A DNA stretch of 64,000 nt from Enterocloster clostridioformis. GTDB taxonomy: Bacteria > Bacillota > Clostridia > Lachnospirales > Lachnospiraceae. Positions 8,728-18,053 of the stretch are shown piece after piece. Within the stretch, counting starts at the first letter, position 1. Every line of letters begins with the position of its first letter. The translations under genes and the position numbers were made by a program. Under the pieces are notes generated by a model that had not been told where the DNA came from, did no database searches, and saw nothing but the letters and a program-made list of their open reading frames with translations. The DNA is taken from NCBI RefSeq assembly GCF_020297485.1, contig NZ_JAIWZC010000001.1, positions 62,001 to 126,000 on the forward strand. Direction: 5' to 3'.

Positions 8728-9696
8728 ATGAACCAGGAGCTGATTCAAAGCCTAAGTGTCATTACGGAAGAAGAACAGAAGATACTGGGAGGCAGTTCGG
8801 ATATTGACAGAACCCTGTATATGGACCGCGGGGACATGGTCATTGACAGCGATAAGCTGCTGGAGGCCGGACAGCTTATTACCATCCGTCCCCATACCCG
8901 TTTCGTTCATTTTCCGGAGCACACCCACAACTATGTGGAGGTAATCTACATGTGCAGGGGGGAGACCACCCATGTGGTGGACGGCAGGGAGCTGAAGCTT
9001 AAGGAAGGGGAGCTGCTGTTTTTAAACCAGCACGCGGTCCAGGAAATCCAGTCTGCCGGGCTGGAGGACATTTCGGTGAACTTCATCATTCTTCCTGAAT
9101 TCTTTGACACGGCCTTCCGTATGATGGGGGAGGAGGAGAACCTGCTGCGGGATTTTATTGTGGGATGTCTCTGTGATGATACCAGGTATGGACGCTATCT
9201 TCATTTCCAGATAGCGGATGTGCTGCCGGTCCAGAACCTGGTGGAGAACCTGGTGTGGTCCCTTATGCATGAGCGGGAGGGAATGCAGGCCATGAACCAG
9301 ACCACCATGGGCCTGCTGCTGCGCCATCTCATGCATTATACGGGACGGATCCGGGTAAACCGCGACAGCGGACAATCCTTTGAGCAGCAGCTCACCCTGC
9401 AGGTGCTGCGTTACATAGACGAGCATTACCGGGAGGGCAGCCTGACAGAGCTGGCAGCCCTGACGGGATATGACGTGTACTGGCTCAGCCGGGCCATAAA
9501 CCGCCTGCTGGGCCGCAATTACAAGGAACTGCTGCAGATTAAGCGGCTGAACCAGGCCGCTTTTCTCCTGCACAATACGCGTATGCCGGTGGCGGATGTG
9601 AGCTTTGCTGTGGGGTATGACAATACCAGCTACTTTTACAGGATATTCAGGACCTATTACGGTATGTCGCCCAGGGAGTACAGAAAGACAGGATAG
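8728..9696 (+). CDS. AraC-family transcriptional regulator of the rhamnose operon
   Basis: 322 residues. The N-terminal cupin domain has the FPEHTHNYVEVIYMCRG sugar-sensing beta-barrel signature near residues 65-85. The C-terminal two helix-turn-helix AraC domain (about 225-320) ends in the hallmark FAVGYDNTSYFYRIFRTYYG then MSPREYRK. ATG 8728 is preferred over 8686 because GAAAGGGG lies 6 bases upstream. It sits directly before rhaB in the same direction, so a RhaS/RhaR-like role in rhamnose-responsive activation is inferred from position. Its own effector could instead be another sugar. Confidence 0.92.
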   Translation: MNQELIQSLSVITEEEQKILGGSSDIDRTLYMDRGDMVIDSDKLLEAGQLITIRPHTRFVHFPEHTHNYVEVIYMCRGETTHVVDGRELKLKEGELLFLNQHAVQEIQSAGLEDISVNFIILPEFFDTAFRMMGEEENLLRDFIVGCLCDDTRYGRYLHFQIADVLPVQNLVENLVWSLMHEREGMQAMNQTTMGLLLRHLMHYTGRIRVNRDSGQSFEQQLTLQVLRYIDEHYREGSLTELAALTGYDVYWLSRAINRLLGRNYKELLQIKRLNQAAFLLHNTRMPVADVSFAVGYDNTSYFYRIFRTYYGMSPREYRKTG

Positions 9697-9818
9697 AATA
9701 TCCCGGGGATGAAATGCCCCTCGGTTTCAAATTGTGTTTATGTGCAAATAAGGACGCATTTTTTCATAAATGACGTTCTTATTTTTTTGCTTTATCTGTT
9801 ATATCATGGAAGCAATGA

Positions 9819-9904
9819 GTCACTGCACTAAGCTCGTAAAAGACCTCGCTAAGTGCCAGTGACATGTATCGCACGTAAGCGTCTAAAGGACAGACGCTAA
9901 GTGC
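9819..9904 (+). promoter_or_regulatory. Structured 5' leader of rhaB, two stem-loops
   Basis: The 229-base gap before rhaB holds two stem-loops. The first pairs GTCACTG (9819-9825) with CAGTGAC (9857-9863). The second pairs GCAC (9871-9874) with GTGC (9901-9904) and AGCGTCT (9878-9884) with AGACGCT (9892-9898) around AAAGGAC. It is followed by TCATAACGAGGAGGTA, which carries the ribosome site. The second stem-loop plus tail recurs, with compensating base changes, at 34941-34988 before an unrelated gene, so it is probably a real RNA element. I do not recognise a described class. No convincing consensus promoter is visible upstream, as expected for an AraC-activated operon. Confidence 0.55.
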
Positions 9905-9925
9905 TCATAACGAGGAGGTAGGACA

Positions 9926-11350
9926 GTGAACCGTTATTATCTTGCGGTGGATATAGGGGCGTCCAGCGGCCGCCATATCCTGGGGCGGATGGAGAATGGA
10001 AAGATGAAACTTCGGGAAATCTACCGTTTTTCCAATGGAATGAAAATGGTGGACGGTACCCTGTGCTGGAATCTCAATGGGCTTTTTGAGGAAATCAAGG
10101 CTGGAATGAGAGAATGTAAAAAACTGGGTATCAACCCGGAGAGCATGGGCATCGACACCTGGGCCGTGGACTTTGTACTTCTGGACAAACAGGGACAAGT
10201 GCTGGGCAAGACGGCCGGCTACAGGGACAGGCGCACCGAGGGAATGGATTTAAAGGTATATGAACGGATTTCCAGGGAGGAGCTGTTCCGGAGGACCGGT
10301 ATACAGAAACAGATTTTCAACACGGTTTACCAGCTTATGGCTGTAAAGGAAAAACAGCCGGATATTCTTTCCAAGGCGGAAAGCTTCCTTATGGTACCGG
10401 ATTACTTAAACTTCCTGCTGACCGGGGTAAAGAAACAGGAGTACACCAATGCCACCACCACCCAGCTGGTCAATCCCTCTGAACGTACCTGGGACAGGGA
10501 ACTGATTGAAACTCTGGGATATCCGCAGAAGCTTTTTGGCGGGCTGTCCATGCCGGGAACCGTGGTGGGAAGGCTCAGTGAGGATGTGAGGAAAGAGACA
10601 GGTCTGGATTGCCGGGTGGTGCTTCCGGCCACACACGACACTGGTTCCGCCGTGGCGGCCGTACCGTCCAACCGCGGCCATGTACTCTATATCAGCTCCG
10701 GCACATGGTCCCTGATGGGGACAGAGCTTAAGGACGCTGACTGCCGGGAGGTGAGCATGGAGGCCAACTTTACCAACGAGGGCGGATATGAGTACAGGTA
10801 CCGTTTCCTTAAGAACATCATGGGGCTGTGGATGATTCAGTCCGTGAGAAAGGAGTGGAAGGAATCAGGGGAGGATTACTCCTTTGGCGAGATATGCGAG
10901 AGGGCTTCCCGCGAAACCATTTCCTCCATTGTGGACTGCAATGACAGCCGTTTCCTGGCTCCTGAGAGCATGTGCGGCGCGGTGAAGGCATACTGTGAGG
11001 AGAGCGGACAGCAGGTTCCTGAGACTAAGTGGGAGATGGCGGCTGTGATTTACAACAGCCTGGCGGACTGCTACCGCATCTGCTGCCGGGAAATCCAGGC
11101 CCTTACAGGCGTGCGCTATGACTGCATCCATATCGTTGGAGGCGGGGCCAACGCAGACTACTTAAACCGCCTGACGGCAAAGGCCACAGGAAAGACCGTA
11201 TACGCGGGGCCCACGGAAGCCACGGCCATCGGCAATCTGGCGGTGCAGATGATAGAGGGGAAGGAGTTTGAGAGCCTTGAGGAGGCCAGGGACAGCATTT
11301 TCCGCTCATTTGAAATAAAGACCTATGAACCGTCTGAGAAGGTTTGCTAA
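9926..11350 (+). CDS. rhaB: Rhamnulokinase
   Basis: Phosphorylates L-rhamnulose to L-rhamnulose 1-phosphate with ATP. It is a 474-residue FGGY kinase. The N-terminal phosphate loop is DIGASSGRH (9-17). MGIDTWAVDFVLLD matches RhaB. The catalytic Asp is D238 in PATHDTGSAVAAVP (E. coli D237), and the ATP-site glycine motif is IVGGGANADYLN. The start is GTG at 9926, 6 bases after AGGAGGT; no good ATG exists. First gene of rhaB-rhaM-rhaA-rhaD, behind the structured leader. Confidence 0.96.
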   Translation: MNRYYLAVDIGASSGRHILGRMENGKMKLREIYRFSNGMKMVDGTLCWNLNGLFEEIKAGMRECKKLGINPESMGIDTWAVDFVLLDKQGQVLGKTAGYRDRRTEGMDLKVYERISREELFRRTGIQKQIFNTVYQLMAVKEKQPDILSKAESFLMVPDYLNFLLTGVKKQEYTNATTTQLVNPSERTWDRELIETLGYPQKLFGGLSMPGTVVGRLSEDVRKETGLDCRVVLPATHDTGSAVAAVPSNRGHVLYISSGTWSLMGTELKDADCREVSMEANFTNEGGYEYRYRFLKNIMGLWMIQSVRKEWKESGEDYSFGEICERASRETISSIVDCNDSRFLAPESMCGAVKAYCEESGQQVPETKWEMAAVIYNSLADCYRICCREIQALTGVRYDCIHIVGGGANADYLNRLTAKATGKTVYAGPTEATAIGNLAVQMIEGKEFESLEEARDSIFRSFEIKTYEPSEKVC

Positions 11351-11353
11351 ATG

Positions 11354-11373
11354 GTAACAGCCCGGGCTGTTAC
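11354..11373 (+). repeat. Perfect 20-nt palindrome between rhaB and rhaM
   Basis: GTAACAGCCC followed by its exact reverse complement, 3 bases after the rhaB stop. It would form an intercistronic hairpin with a tiny loop and no T-run, so it is more likely an mRNA processing or stability element, or a protein site, than a terminator. The rha genes continue beyond it. Confidence 0.6.
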
Positions 11374-11404
11374 GCTGAAGGATTCGATGAAGGGAGAGAA
11401 CCGT

Positions 11405-11719
11405 ATGGTAAGGAAGGGATTTAAGATGTTCCTCAATCCGGGTATGGCAGAGGAATATGAGAAGCGCCACAATGAGCTGTGGCCTGAGATGAAAGAGATG
11501 ATACACCAGTACGGCGGACATAATTACAGCATTTTTCTGGACAGGGAAACCAATGTGCTCTATGGGTATCTGGAGGTGGAGGACGAGGAGCTCTGGGCCA
11601 AATCAGCAGATACGCCCATAAACCGCAGATGGTGGGACTATATGGCTGACATCATGGAAACCCGTGCAGACAACAGTCCGGTATGCGTGGATTTTGTACC
11701 AGTGTTTCATTTGAATTAA
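11405..11719 (+). CDS. rhaM: L-rhamnose mutarotase
   Basis: Interconverts alpha and beta anomers of L-rhamnose so the isomerase receives its preferred form. It is 104 residues, the same length as E. coli RhaM. Family features are the opening VRKGFKMFLNPGMAEEYEKRH, the central NYSIFLDRETNVLYGYLEV, and W at RRWWDYMADIM. ATG 11405 follows AGGGAGAG by 6 bases; longer in-frame starts at 11351 or 11387 would extend back through the palindrome and are less likely. It lies between kinase and isomerase. Confidence 0.93.
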   Translation: MVRKGFKMFLNPGMAEEYEKRHNELWPEMKEMIHQYGGHNYSIFLDRETNVLYGYLEVEDEELWAKSADTPINRRWWDYMADIMETRADNSPVCVDFVPVFHLN

Positions 11720-11767
11720 CAGTTGACCGATATTTGAGTAAGATTTGATGGTGAAAAGGAGAGAACC

Positions 11768-13018
11768 ATGAATATACAGGAAAGATATGAATCAGCAAAA
11801 GAAATTTACGCCGGATTAGGGGTTGACGTGGACGCTGCAGTGGAGCGGCTTAAGAACATCCCTGTCTCCATGCATTGCTGGCAGGGGGATGACGTTATGG
11901 GATTTGAGGGCGCGGACAGTCTGTCAGGCGGCATCCAGGCAACGGGCAACTATCCGGGAAAGGCCAGAAATCCCCAGGAGCTTATGGCGGATATTGACAA
12001 GGCGCTGAGCCTGATTCCGGGCAAGCACAGAATCAATCTTCATGCCAGCTACGCCATTTTCACGGATGGGGAAAAAGCGGACCGCGACGCACTGGAGCCA
12101 AAGCATTTTGCAAAGTGGGTGGAGTTTGCCAGGAAGAGAGGACTGGGACTGGATTTTAACCCAACCATGTTCTCCCATCCAAAGGCTGAGAATGCCACCC
12201 TGTCCAGTGAGGACCCTGAAATCAGAAAATTCTGGATTGACCACTGCAGGGCTTGTGTGCGCATTTCCCAGTACTTTGCCGAGGAGCTGGGAAGTCCCTG
12301 CTCCATGAATATCTGGATTCCCGACGGCTTCAAGGATATTCCGGCTGACCGCATGAGCCCCAGGGCCAGGCTTAAGGATTCCCTGGACCAGATTCTGTCC
12401 ATGGATTACGACAAGAGCAAGGTGCTTATCGCGGTGGAATCCAAGGTGTTCGGCATTGGCATGGAGAGCTGTACCGTGGGCTCCCATGAGTTTTATATGA
12501 ACTATGCGGCCGCCAGGGGAATCATGTGTCTGCTGGACAGCGGCCATTTCCACCCCACGGAAATGATATCTGATAAGATATCCTCCATGCTGCTGTTTTC
12601 AGACAAGGTTGCCCTCCATGTAAGCCGTCCCGTGCGCTGGGACAGCGACCATGTGGTGCTCTTTGACGACGAGACAAGGGAGATTGCCAAGGAAATCGTC
12701 AGGAATGACCCGGACAGAGTGCTTCTGGCCCTGGACTTCTTTGACGCCAGCATCAACCGAATCTGCGCATGGGTGGTGGGCATGAGAAACATGCAGAAGG
12801 CCCTTTTATACGCCCTGCTGATGCCAAATGAGAAGCTTGCAAAGCTTCAGGAGGAGCGCAGGTTTACGGAGCTTATAATGGAGCAGGAAGAGCTTAAAAC
12901 ATATCCATTTGGGGACGTATGGGATTATTTCTGCCAGATAAACCAGGTTCCGGTGAAGGAGCAGTGGTTTAAGGAAGCCGAAGCCTACGAGAAGGAAGTG
13001 CTCTCAAAGCGCGGATAA
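11768..13018 (+). CDS. rhaA: L-rhamnose isomerase
   Basis: Converts L-rhamnose to L-rhamnulose. It is 416 residues, the usual length. The TIM-barrel protein opens with [17 protein letters not shown] and has [25 protein letters not shown] (metal-site segment) and [11 protein letters not shown] (metal-binding His/Asp). These are typical of Mn-dependent RhaA and distinguish it from xylose isomerase. AAAGGAGAG lies just before the ATG. It belongs to the rhaB-M-A-D operon; its product feeds RhaB. Confidence 0.96.
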   Translation: MNIQERYESAKEIYAGLGVDVDAAVERLKNIPVSMHCWQGDDVMGFEGADSLSGGIQATGNYPGKARNPQELMADIDKALSLIPGKHRINLHASYAIFTDGEKADRDALEPKHFAKWVEFARKRGLGLDFNPTMFSHPKAENATLSSEDPEIRKFWIDHCRACVRISQYFAEELGSPCSMNIWIPDGFKDIPADRMSPRARLKDSLDQILSMDYDKSKVLIAVESKVFGIGMESCTVGSHEFYMNYAAARGIMCLLDSGHFHPTEMISDKISSMLLFSDKVALHVSRPVRWDSDHVVLFDDETREIAKEIVRNDPDRVLLALDFFDASINRICAWVVGMRNMQKALLYALLMPNEKLAKLQEERRFTELIMEQEELKTYPFGDVWDYFCQINQVPVKEQWFKEAEAYEKEVLSKRG

Positions 13019-13108
13019 TACGGTTCAAGGAGCCGGAGACGGTTAAGCCCTGTAACATAAATTCAGAAGAATGAATCTCAGCAAAAGAAAGAGAGTGAGG
13101 ATTAGAAA

Positions 13109-13936
13109 ATGAAGGTATTGGACACAGCCTTTGCAAAAGGCTTCATACGTGTATGTGATGATGGTTTTAACCAGAACTGGCATGAGAGGAACGGCGGCAA
13201 CTTAAGCTACCGCATCAAACCGGAGGAAGTGGAGTCCGTGAAGGAGGAGCTTTCTTATGACGGGAAGTGGCAGCCCGTCGGCGCCAGTGTTCCTGCCCTG
13301 TCAGGGGAGTATTTCATGGTGTCGGGAAGCGGCAGGTTTATGCGCAACATGATTCTGGAACCGGAGACCAACTGCTGCATCATAGAAGTAGACCAGACAG
13401 GGGAGAACTACCGCATCTGCTGGGGGCTTGTAAAGGGAGGAATGCCCACCAGCGAGCTGCCCACCCATCTGATGAACCATGAGGTGAAGATGAAGGCAAC
13501 AGAGGGAAGATACAGGGTGATTTACCATGCCCATCCGGCCAACATCATTGCACTGACCTTTGTCCTGCCGCTGACAGACGAGGTGTTTACCAGGGAACTG
13601 TGGGAAATGGCCACGGAATGCCCGGTGGTATTTCCGGCCGGCATAGGCGTGGTGGGCTGGATGGTGCCGGGCGGCCGTGACATTGCCGTGGCCACCAGCA
13701 GGCTGATGGAAGAGTACGACGCAGCTGTATGGGCCCACCACGGCCTGTTCTGCGCGGGCGAGGACTTTGATTTGACCTTTGGCCTGATGCATACCATTGA
13801 GAAGTCGGCGGAAATTCTGGTAAAGGTGCTGAGCATCCGTCCGGACAAGCTCCAGACCATCACACCACAGGATTTCAGAAATCTGGCAGTGGATTTCCAT
13901 GTGAACCTGCCTGAGAAGTTCCTGTACGAGAAATAG
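13109..13936 (+). CDS. rhaD: Rhamnulose-1-phosphate aldolase
   Basis: Splits L-rhamnulose 1-phosphate into dihydroxyacetone phosphate and L-lactaldehyde. It is a 275-residue class II (zinc) aldolase. Zinc ligands H140 and H142 (YHAHPAN) and H211 (WAHHGLF), with catalytic E116 (TSELPTH), line up one residue off E. coli RhaD (141, 143, 212, 117). Last gene of the operon, ending before a strong terminator. No lactaldehyde reductase or dehydrogenase is seen nearby, so lactaldehyde must be handled by a gene elsewhere. Confidence 0.96.
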   Translation: MKVLDTAFAKGFIRVCDDGFNQNWHERNGGNLSYRIKPEEVESVKEELSYDGKWQPVGASVPALSGEYFMVSGSGRFMRNMILEPETNCCIIEVDQTGENYRICWGLVKGGMPTSELPTHLMNHEVKMKATEGRYRVIYHAHPANIIALTFVLPLTDEVFTRELWEMATECPVVFPAGIGVVGWMVPGGRDIAVATSRLMEEYDAAVWAHHGLFCAGEDFDLTFGLMHTIEKSAEILVKVLSIRPDKLQTITPQDFRNLAVDFHVNLPEKFLYEK

Positions 13937-13980
13937 GCGGAATCGGGAAGATTAAAGAGGCAGCACTGAGGCAATAAAGA

Positions 13981-14020
13981 AAGAGGGAGCGTTCCTGAAA
14001 GGGGAGTACGCTCCTTCTTT
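13981..14020. terminator. Terminator of the rha operon (probably bidirectional)
   Basis: GGAGCGT (13986-13992) pairs with ACGCTCC (14008-14014), followed by TTCTTTT, with AAGA-rich bases on the 5' side that give T-rich sequence on the other strand. It separates the convergent rhaD and the minus-strand AraC gene. Confidence 0.75.
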
Positions 14021-14036
14021 TGGTGCATGAAGAAAA

Positions 14037-14987
14037 TCATACAAAGTTGTGGTGGATATACGACTGCCGGTGAGAGGAAAGCCGCTCTGTGTCCTCCTCA
14101 AATTCTGTGGTCTGTTCATTGGTATAGGTCACTGTGTTCAGGGTCTTGCGGTACTTTAGAGGGGAAATGGTCATGAAGGACTTGAACATCCGCTCAAAGT
14201 AGGTCAGGCTTTCATAACCCAGCTCATGGGCAATCTGCGAGATGCTCATGTCCGTTTCCTCCAGAAGGCGTTTGGCCTTGCGGATGCGGTGTATGTTGGT
14301 GTACTCCGTGACCGTGTATCCCGTAATCTCCTTAAAGGTGCGGCAGACATAATATTTGCTGAGATAAAAGTGGGCGGCCAGCTCCTCCAGGGAAATGTTC
14401 TGTTCGCAGTTCTCGGACAGATAGTCTGCAATGGCGTAGGCTGTGCGGTATTTGGGATGGTCTGAGGAGTGGGGGCTGGCGCCCTCCTGCTTTGACACAT
14501 AGGAGGTTATCTTAAAGAGCCACGTAAGGGTCTCAAGACCAATGCCAACTTTGTAATTATGGGCTTTTTCAGTCATGGCAATGCGCAGGTTGCGGTAGAA
14601 ATTGAGAAACAGGGCCTGCTGCTCCTTGTCCAGGTGGTAGACTCCGTAGTGTTCATGAAAGAACCGAACCAGCTGCAGGGAAGGATACTGCCCGTCAAAT
14701 GCTTTCATTCTGTCATAGCTGACGTACAGGATGACGCGGTTATGGCCCGTATCCTCCGCTGTGACGGACTTTGTCATGTGAATAAGGTTGGTGTCCACCA
14801 GAATCAGGTCCCCGGAGCGGGCCACATATTCCCTGTTATTGAAAAAGAAAAGGCGTTCCCCTTCAATGATATAAAAGATTTCATATTGGTTGTGGAAATG
14901 CTTTACGCGCATGTCAAATTTGCCGTACCGGACCATCTGTTCCAGGGAAATGCCCTCAATCTCTCCGTAAAATGTAACTTTTTCCAT
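14037..14987 (-). CDS. AraC-family regulator, divergent from the TRAP/GH105 operon
   Basis: About 316 residues. The N-terminal cupin segment is RVKHFHNQYEIFYIIEGERLFFFNN. The C-terminal AraC DNA-binding domain carries ISLEELAAHFYLSKYYVCRTFKEITG and the closing signature IAHELGYESLTYFERMFK. The frame is open far upstream (to 15167). ATG 14987 or the one at 15014 is likely; AGGAGG lies between them, 13 bases before 14987, so the start is uncertain. It is divergently transcribed from dctP, and I infer it activates the TRAP-GH105 genes in response to a pectin-derived sugar. Confidence 0.88.
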   Translation of the reverse strand: MEKVTFYGEIEGISLEQMVRYGKFDMRVKHFHNQYEIFYIIEGERLFFFNNREYVARSGDLILVDTNLIHMTKSVTAEDTGHNRVILYVSYDRMKAFDGQYPSLQLVRFFHEHYGVYHLDKEQQALFLNFYRNLRIAMTEKAHNYKVGIGLETLTWLFKITSYVSKQEGASPHSSDHPKYRTAYAIADYLSENCEQNISLEELAAHFYLSKYYVCRTFKEITGYTVTEYTNIHRIRKAKRLLEETDMSISQIAHELGYESLTYFERMFKSFMTISPLKYRKTLNTVTYTNEQTTEFEEDTERLSSHRQSYIHHNFV

Positions 14988-15033
14988 ATGCCGGTCATAT
15001 CCTCCTGTTCCCATGTATCCATCTATAGTATAG

Positions 15034-15062
15034 TTGTAATAAATAAGGGCAGACATGTCAAC
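15034..15062 (-). promoter_or_regulatory. Promoter of the minus-strand AraC gene
   Basis: On the minus strand TTGACA (15062-15057) and TACAAC (15039-15034) are 17 bases apart, 47 bases before the 14987 start. On the plus strand the facing dctP gene has a good -10 TACAAT (15136-15141) but no recognisable -35, consistent with an activator-dependent promoter served by this regulator (inference). Confidence 0.5.
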
Positions 15063-15203
15063 AGAGGAGAGCAATATAGTTTGAAAAATTAAAAAAGACT
15101 GCAACAGGGAATAAGAAACAGCCGCCTTCCTGTGATACAATCTAGTCAAACAAAAGCACAGCAGCAAATTCAGTATGAATCACGTATGAAAAGGAGAGAG
15201 AAC

Positions 15204-16226
15204 ATGAAATCTTGCAGGAAAACAATCGGTATCGCGGCAGCGCTTTTAAGTATAGCCGTAATATGTGTGACCTTTTTCCGGGTGACAAGTGCAAAGGCCA
15301 GCGACAAGCTGGTAATCAGACTGGCCCACAACCAGGCGGCCGGCTCCGAGATAGCGGATTCCATTGCCCTGATATCAGATATCACGGCAGAGGATGCGTC
15401 CATGAACATGGAGGTGCAGATTTATCCCAGCGGCGTCCTTGGGACAGAGAAGGATATCATCGAGATGGTGAAGGCGGGAATCCTGGACATGGCAAAGGTC
15501 AGCTCCAACACCCTGGGGCAGTTTAAAGAAGAGTACTCCATTTTTGCCGTACCATATCTTTTTAACGGGCAGCAGCATTATTACGATGCCATGCAGAAAT
15601 CAGAGAAGGTGAAAGAGCTGTTTATGTCCACGGAGGACGATGGCTACATAGCCGTAGGCTACTATGCCAATGGCGCCAGGAACTTCTATCTGAAGGAAGA
15701 CAGGCCCTGTGTGGAACCGTCAGCATTAAAGGGCAAGAAGATACGTTCCATGCCCAACACCACCTCCATGGATATGATTGAGGCCATGGGAGGAACCCCG
15801 GTGCCCATGGCGGCGGGAGAGACATACGCCTCTCTGCAGCAGGGAATCGTGGACGGAGCGGAGAATACAGAGCTGGCCCTTACCGTGGACGGTCATCAGG
15901 ATTTGGTGAAATCCTATACATATACAGAGCACCAGTATTCCCCGGACATCTACATCATCAGCACCAAGACCTGGAACCGTATGACGAAGGAGCAGCAGGA
16001 CTACCTGGTAAAGGGATTTGAAAAGACCAACGAGAACTTCAAGCGGCTCTACAACGGAATGATGGACCAGGCCATGGAAGAGGCTGAATCCAACGGCGTG
16101 CACGTTTACAGAGACATTGACAAGACTGCGTTTATACAGGCGGTACAGCCCATCCATAACAAATTCTGTGCAAAGGGCGAGAGCTATAAAGCCCTGTATG
16201 ACGATATCCAGAAGTATGCAGAGTAA
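15204..16226 (+). CDS. TRAP transporter substrate-binding protein, DctP family
   Basis: 340-residue periplasmic-type binding protein of a TRAP carboxylate transporter. It has an N-terminal signal/anchor (KTIGIAAALLSIAVICVTFF). The DctP hallmark stretch is RLAHNQAAGSEIADS and YPSGVLGTEKDIIEMVKAG, then VPYLFNG and LKGKKIRSMPNTTSMDMIEAMGGTPVPM, where the conserved Arg binds the substrate carboxylate. ATG 15204 follows AAGGAGAG; the frame extends back to 15132. It is followed at once by the Q and M subunits and a GH105 hydrolase, so the ligand is inferred to be an unsaturated galacturonate-rhamnose disaccharide or uronate. Confidence 0.94.
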   Translation: MKSCRKTIGIAAALLSIAVICVTFFRVTSAKASDKLVIRLAHNQAAGSEIADSIALISDITAEDASMNMEVQIYPSGVLGTEKDIIEMVKAGILDMAKVSSNTLGQFKEEYSIFAVPYLFNGQQHYYDAMQKSEKVKELFMSTEDDGYIAVGYYANGARNFYLKEDRPCVEPSALKGKKIRSMPNTTSMDMIEAMGGTPVPMAAGETYASLQQGIVDGAENTELALTVDGHQDLVKSYTYTEHQYSPDIYIISTKTWNRMTKEQQDYLVKGFEKTNENFKRLYNGMMDQAMEEAESNGVHVYRDIDKTAFIQAVQPIHNKFCAKGESYKALYDDIQKYAE

Positions 16227-16241
16227 AAGGGGGATAACAAG

Positions 16242-16712
16242 ATGATGAAAATATTGAACCGATTCCTGGAAACCGTTCTGGCCTTTCTGGCGGCGCTTAT
16301 GGTAGCGGGGTGCTTCTGGCAGGTAATCACCCGCTTCCTGCTGCACAATCCCAGCAAATATACGGAAGAACTGTTAAGATACATGCTCATATGGCTTACC
16401 ATGCTGGGGGTGCCCTATGCCTACGGCAAGGAAAGCCACCTGTCCATTAACCTGATTACCAGGACATTTAAGCCAAAGAACCTGACCAGGACAAAAATAG
16501 GAATCGAATTTCTGGTCCTGTTCATCAGCGTCTTTGTGATGATAGCGGGAGGCATCATGGTGACCCTTAACTCGGCCGGACAGATATCACCGGCCATGGA
16601 ACTGCCCATGCAGGTATATTACATCTGCGTACCCATAAGCGGCGTTTTGATGGTGTTATACTGCCTGCAGCGTCTCATCATGTTTACAAAGGAATTAAAG
16701 GAGGAAAAATAG
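16242..16712 (+). CDS. TRAP transporter small membrane subunit, DctQ family
   Basis: 156 residues with four predicted membrane helices. The region after residue 35 (SKYTEELLRYMLIWLTMLG) with E and R in helix 2 is the DctQ signature. It forms the fixed membrane partner of DctM in sodium-driven TRAP uptake. It ends one base before dctM, a typical coupled arrangement. Confidence 0.93.
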   Translation: MMKILNRFLETVLAFLAALMVAGCFWQVITRFLLHNPSKYTEELLRYMLIWLTMLGVPYAYGKESHLSINLITRTFKPKNLTRTKIGIEFLVLFISVFVMIAGGIMVTLNSAGQISPAMELPMQVYYICVPISGVLMVLYCLQRLIMFTKELKEEK

Positions 16713-16713
16713 T

Positions 16714-18021
16714 ATGGAAATTCAGGCAGCCATTGTTCTGGTTCTGGTATTCTTTCTCATGCTTGCCATGAGCGTACCTGTATCATTCAGCATCATTTCA
16801 GCGTCACTGCTGACCATCATCATGTTTCTGACTCCCGGGTTTGGAATGTTTGTCTCTGCCCAGAAGATTGTCAGCGGCATCGACAGCTTTACACTTTTGG
16901 CCGTGCCCTTCTTCGTGCTGGCAGGACTGCTTATGAGCAGCGGCGGCATAGCAAAACGGCTGATTAACCTGGCCATGCTTTTTCTGGGCAAGGTTCCCGG
17001 CTCCCTGGCCATGACCAACATAGCAGGCAATGCCATGTTTGGTTCCATATCCGGCTCAGGCATTGCGGCGGCAACAGCCATCGGAGGCGTCATGCTTCCG
17101 CTGGAGGAGGAGCAGGGATACGACAAGGGTTTTTCAGCAGCCGTGAACATAGCCACCGCGCCTGTGGGCCAGCTGATTCCCCCCACGGCCTCCTTTATCG
17201 TGTATTCAGCTGCCAGCGGCGGCGTCTCTGTTGCGGCCCTTCTCATGGCGGGCTGGGTGCCGGGACTTTTGTGGGCAGCCCTTTGCATGGCAGTGGCCTG
17301 CGTCTATGGCGCAAAGCACGGATATGTGATGAAGCGGGATAAGATGAGCGCGGCCGTCATTGTAAAGACCATATGGGAGGCCATTCCCAGCCTGTTCCTC
17401 ATCGTCATCATCATTGGCGGCATCCTTTCCGGCTATTTCACACCCACCGAGGCATCGGGCGTGGCAGTTGTGTACGCCTTCCTTTTGTCGGTATTTGTTT
17501 ATAAGAGTATTCAGATTAAGGATATCCCCAAGATACTGGTGGACACGGCGGTTATGACTGCCATCGTCATGCTGATTATCGGCGCGTCCTCTGTGCTGTC
17601 CTTTGTTCTGTCCTTCACAGGACTGCCGCAGGCCATCAGCAGCCTGCTTTTAGGAATCTCCGATAACCGGATTGTCATACTGTTAATCATCAATATAACG
17701 CTGCTGATTGTGGGAACCTTTATGGACATGGCCCCGGCCCTGCTCATATTTACGCCTATTTTCCTTCCCATTGTAAAGAGTCTGGGAATGGACCCCATCC
17801 AGTTTGGCGTCATGATTGTCATGAACCTGTCCATCGGCACCATCACGCCTCCGGTGGGAAATGTACTCTTTGTGGGCTGCAGCGTTGCCAGACTGCAGGT
17901 GGAGGACGTGATGAAAAAGCTGCTTCCGTTCTTTGCAGCGATTGTCGCGGCATTGATGTTCATAACCTTTGTGCCCGGATTCAGCATGTGGCTGCCCGGT
18001 GTCCTGGGATTGTTAAAATAG
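16714..18021 (+). CDS. TRAP transporter large permease, DctM family
   Basis: 435 residues, strongly hydrophobic with 11-13 helices. Family marks are PFFVLAGLLMSSGGIAKRL, the FGSISGSGIAAATAIG substrate/sodium-site segment, TAPVGQLIPPTASFIVY, and GTITPPVGNVLFVGC near the C-terminus. It carries the ion-coupled transport step of the PQM system. It lies in the operon with dctPQ and the GH105 gene. Confidence 0.95.
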   Translation: MEIQAAIVLVLVFFLMLAMSVPVSFSIISASLLTIIMFLTPGFGMFVSAQKIVSGIDSFTLLAVPFFVLAGLLMSSGGIAKRLINLAMLFLGKVPGSLAMTNIAGNAMFGSISGSGIAAATAIGGVMLPLEEEQGYDKGFSAAVNIATAPVGQLIPPTASFIVYSAASGGVSVAALLMAGWVPGLLWAALCMAVACVYGAKHGYVMKRDKMSAAVIVKTIWEAIPSLFLIVIIIGGILSGYFTPTEASGVAVVYAFLLSVFVYKSIQIKDIPKILVDTAVMTAIVMLIIGASSVLSFVLSFTGLPQAISSLLLGISDNRIVILLIINITLLIVGTFMDMAPALLIFTPIFLPIVKSLGMDPIQFGVMIVMNLSIGTITPPVGNVLFVGCSVARLQVEDVMKKLLPFFAAIVAALMFITFVPGFSMWLPGVLGLLK

Positions 18022-18053
18022 GAGGATAGGAAATCAGAATGAGGAGTGTAAAA

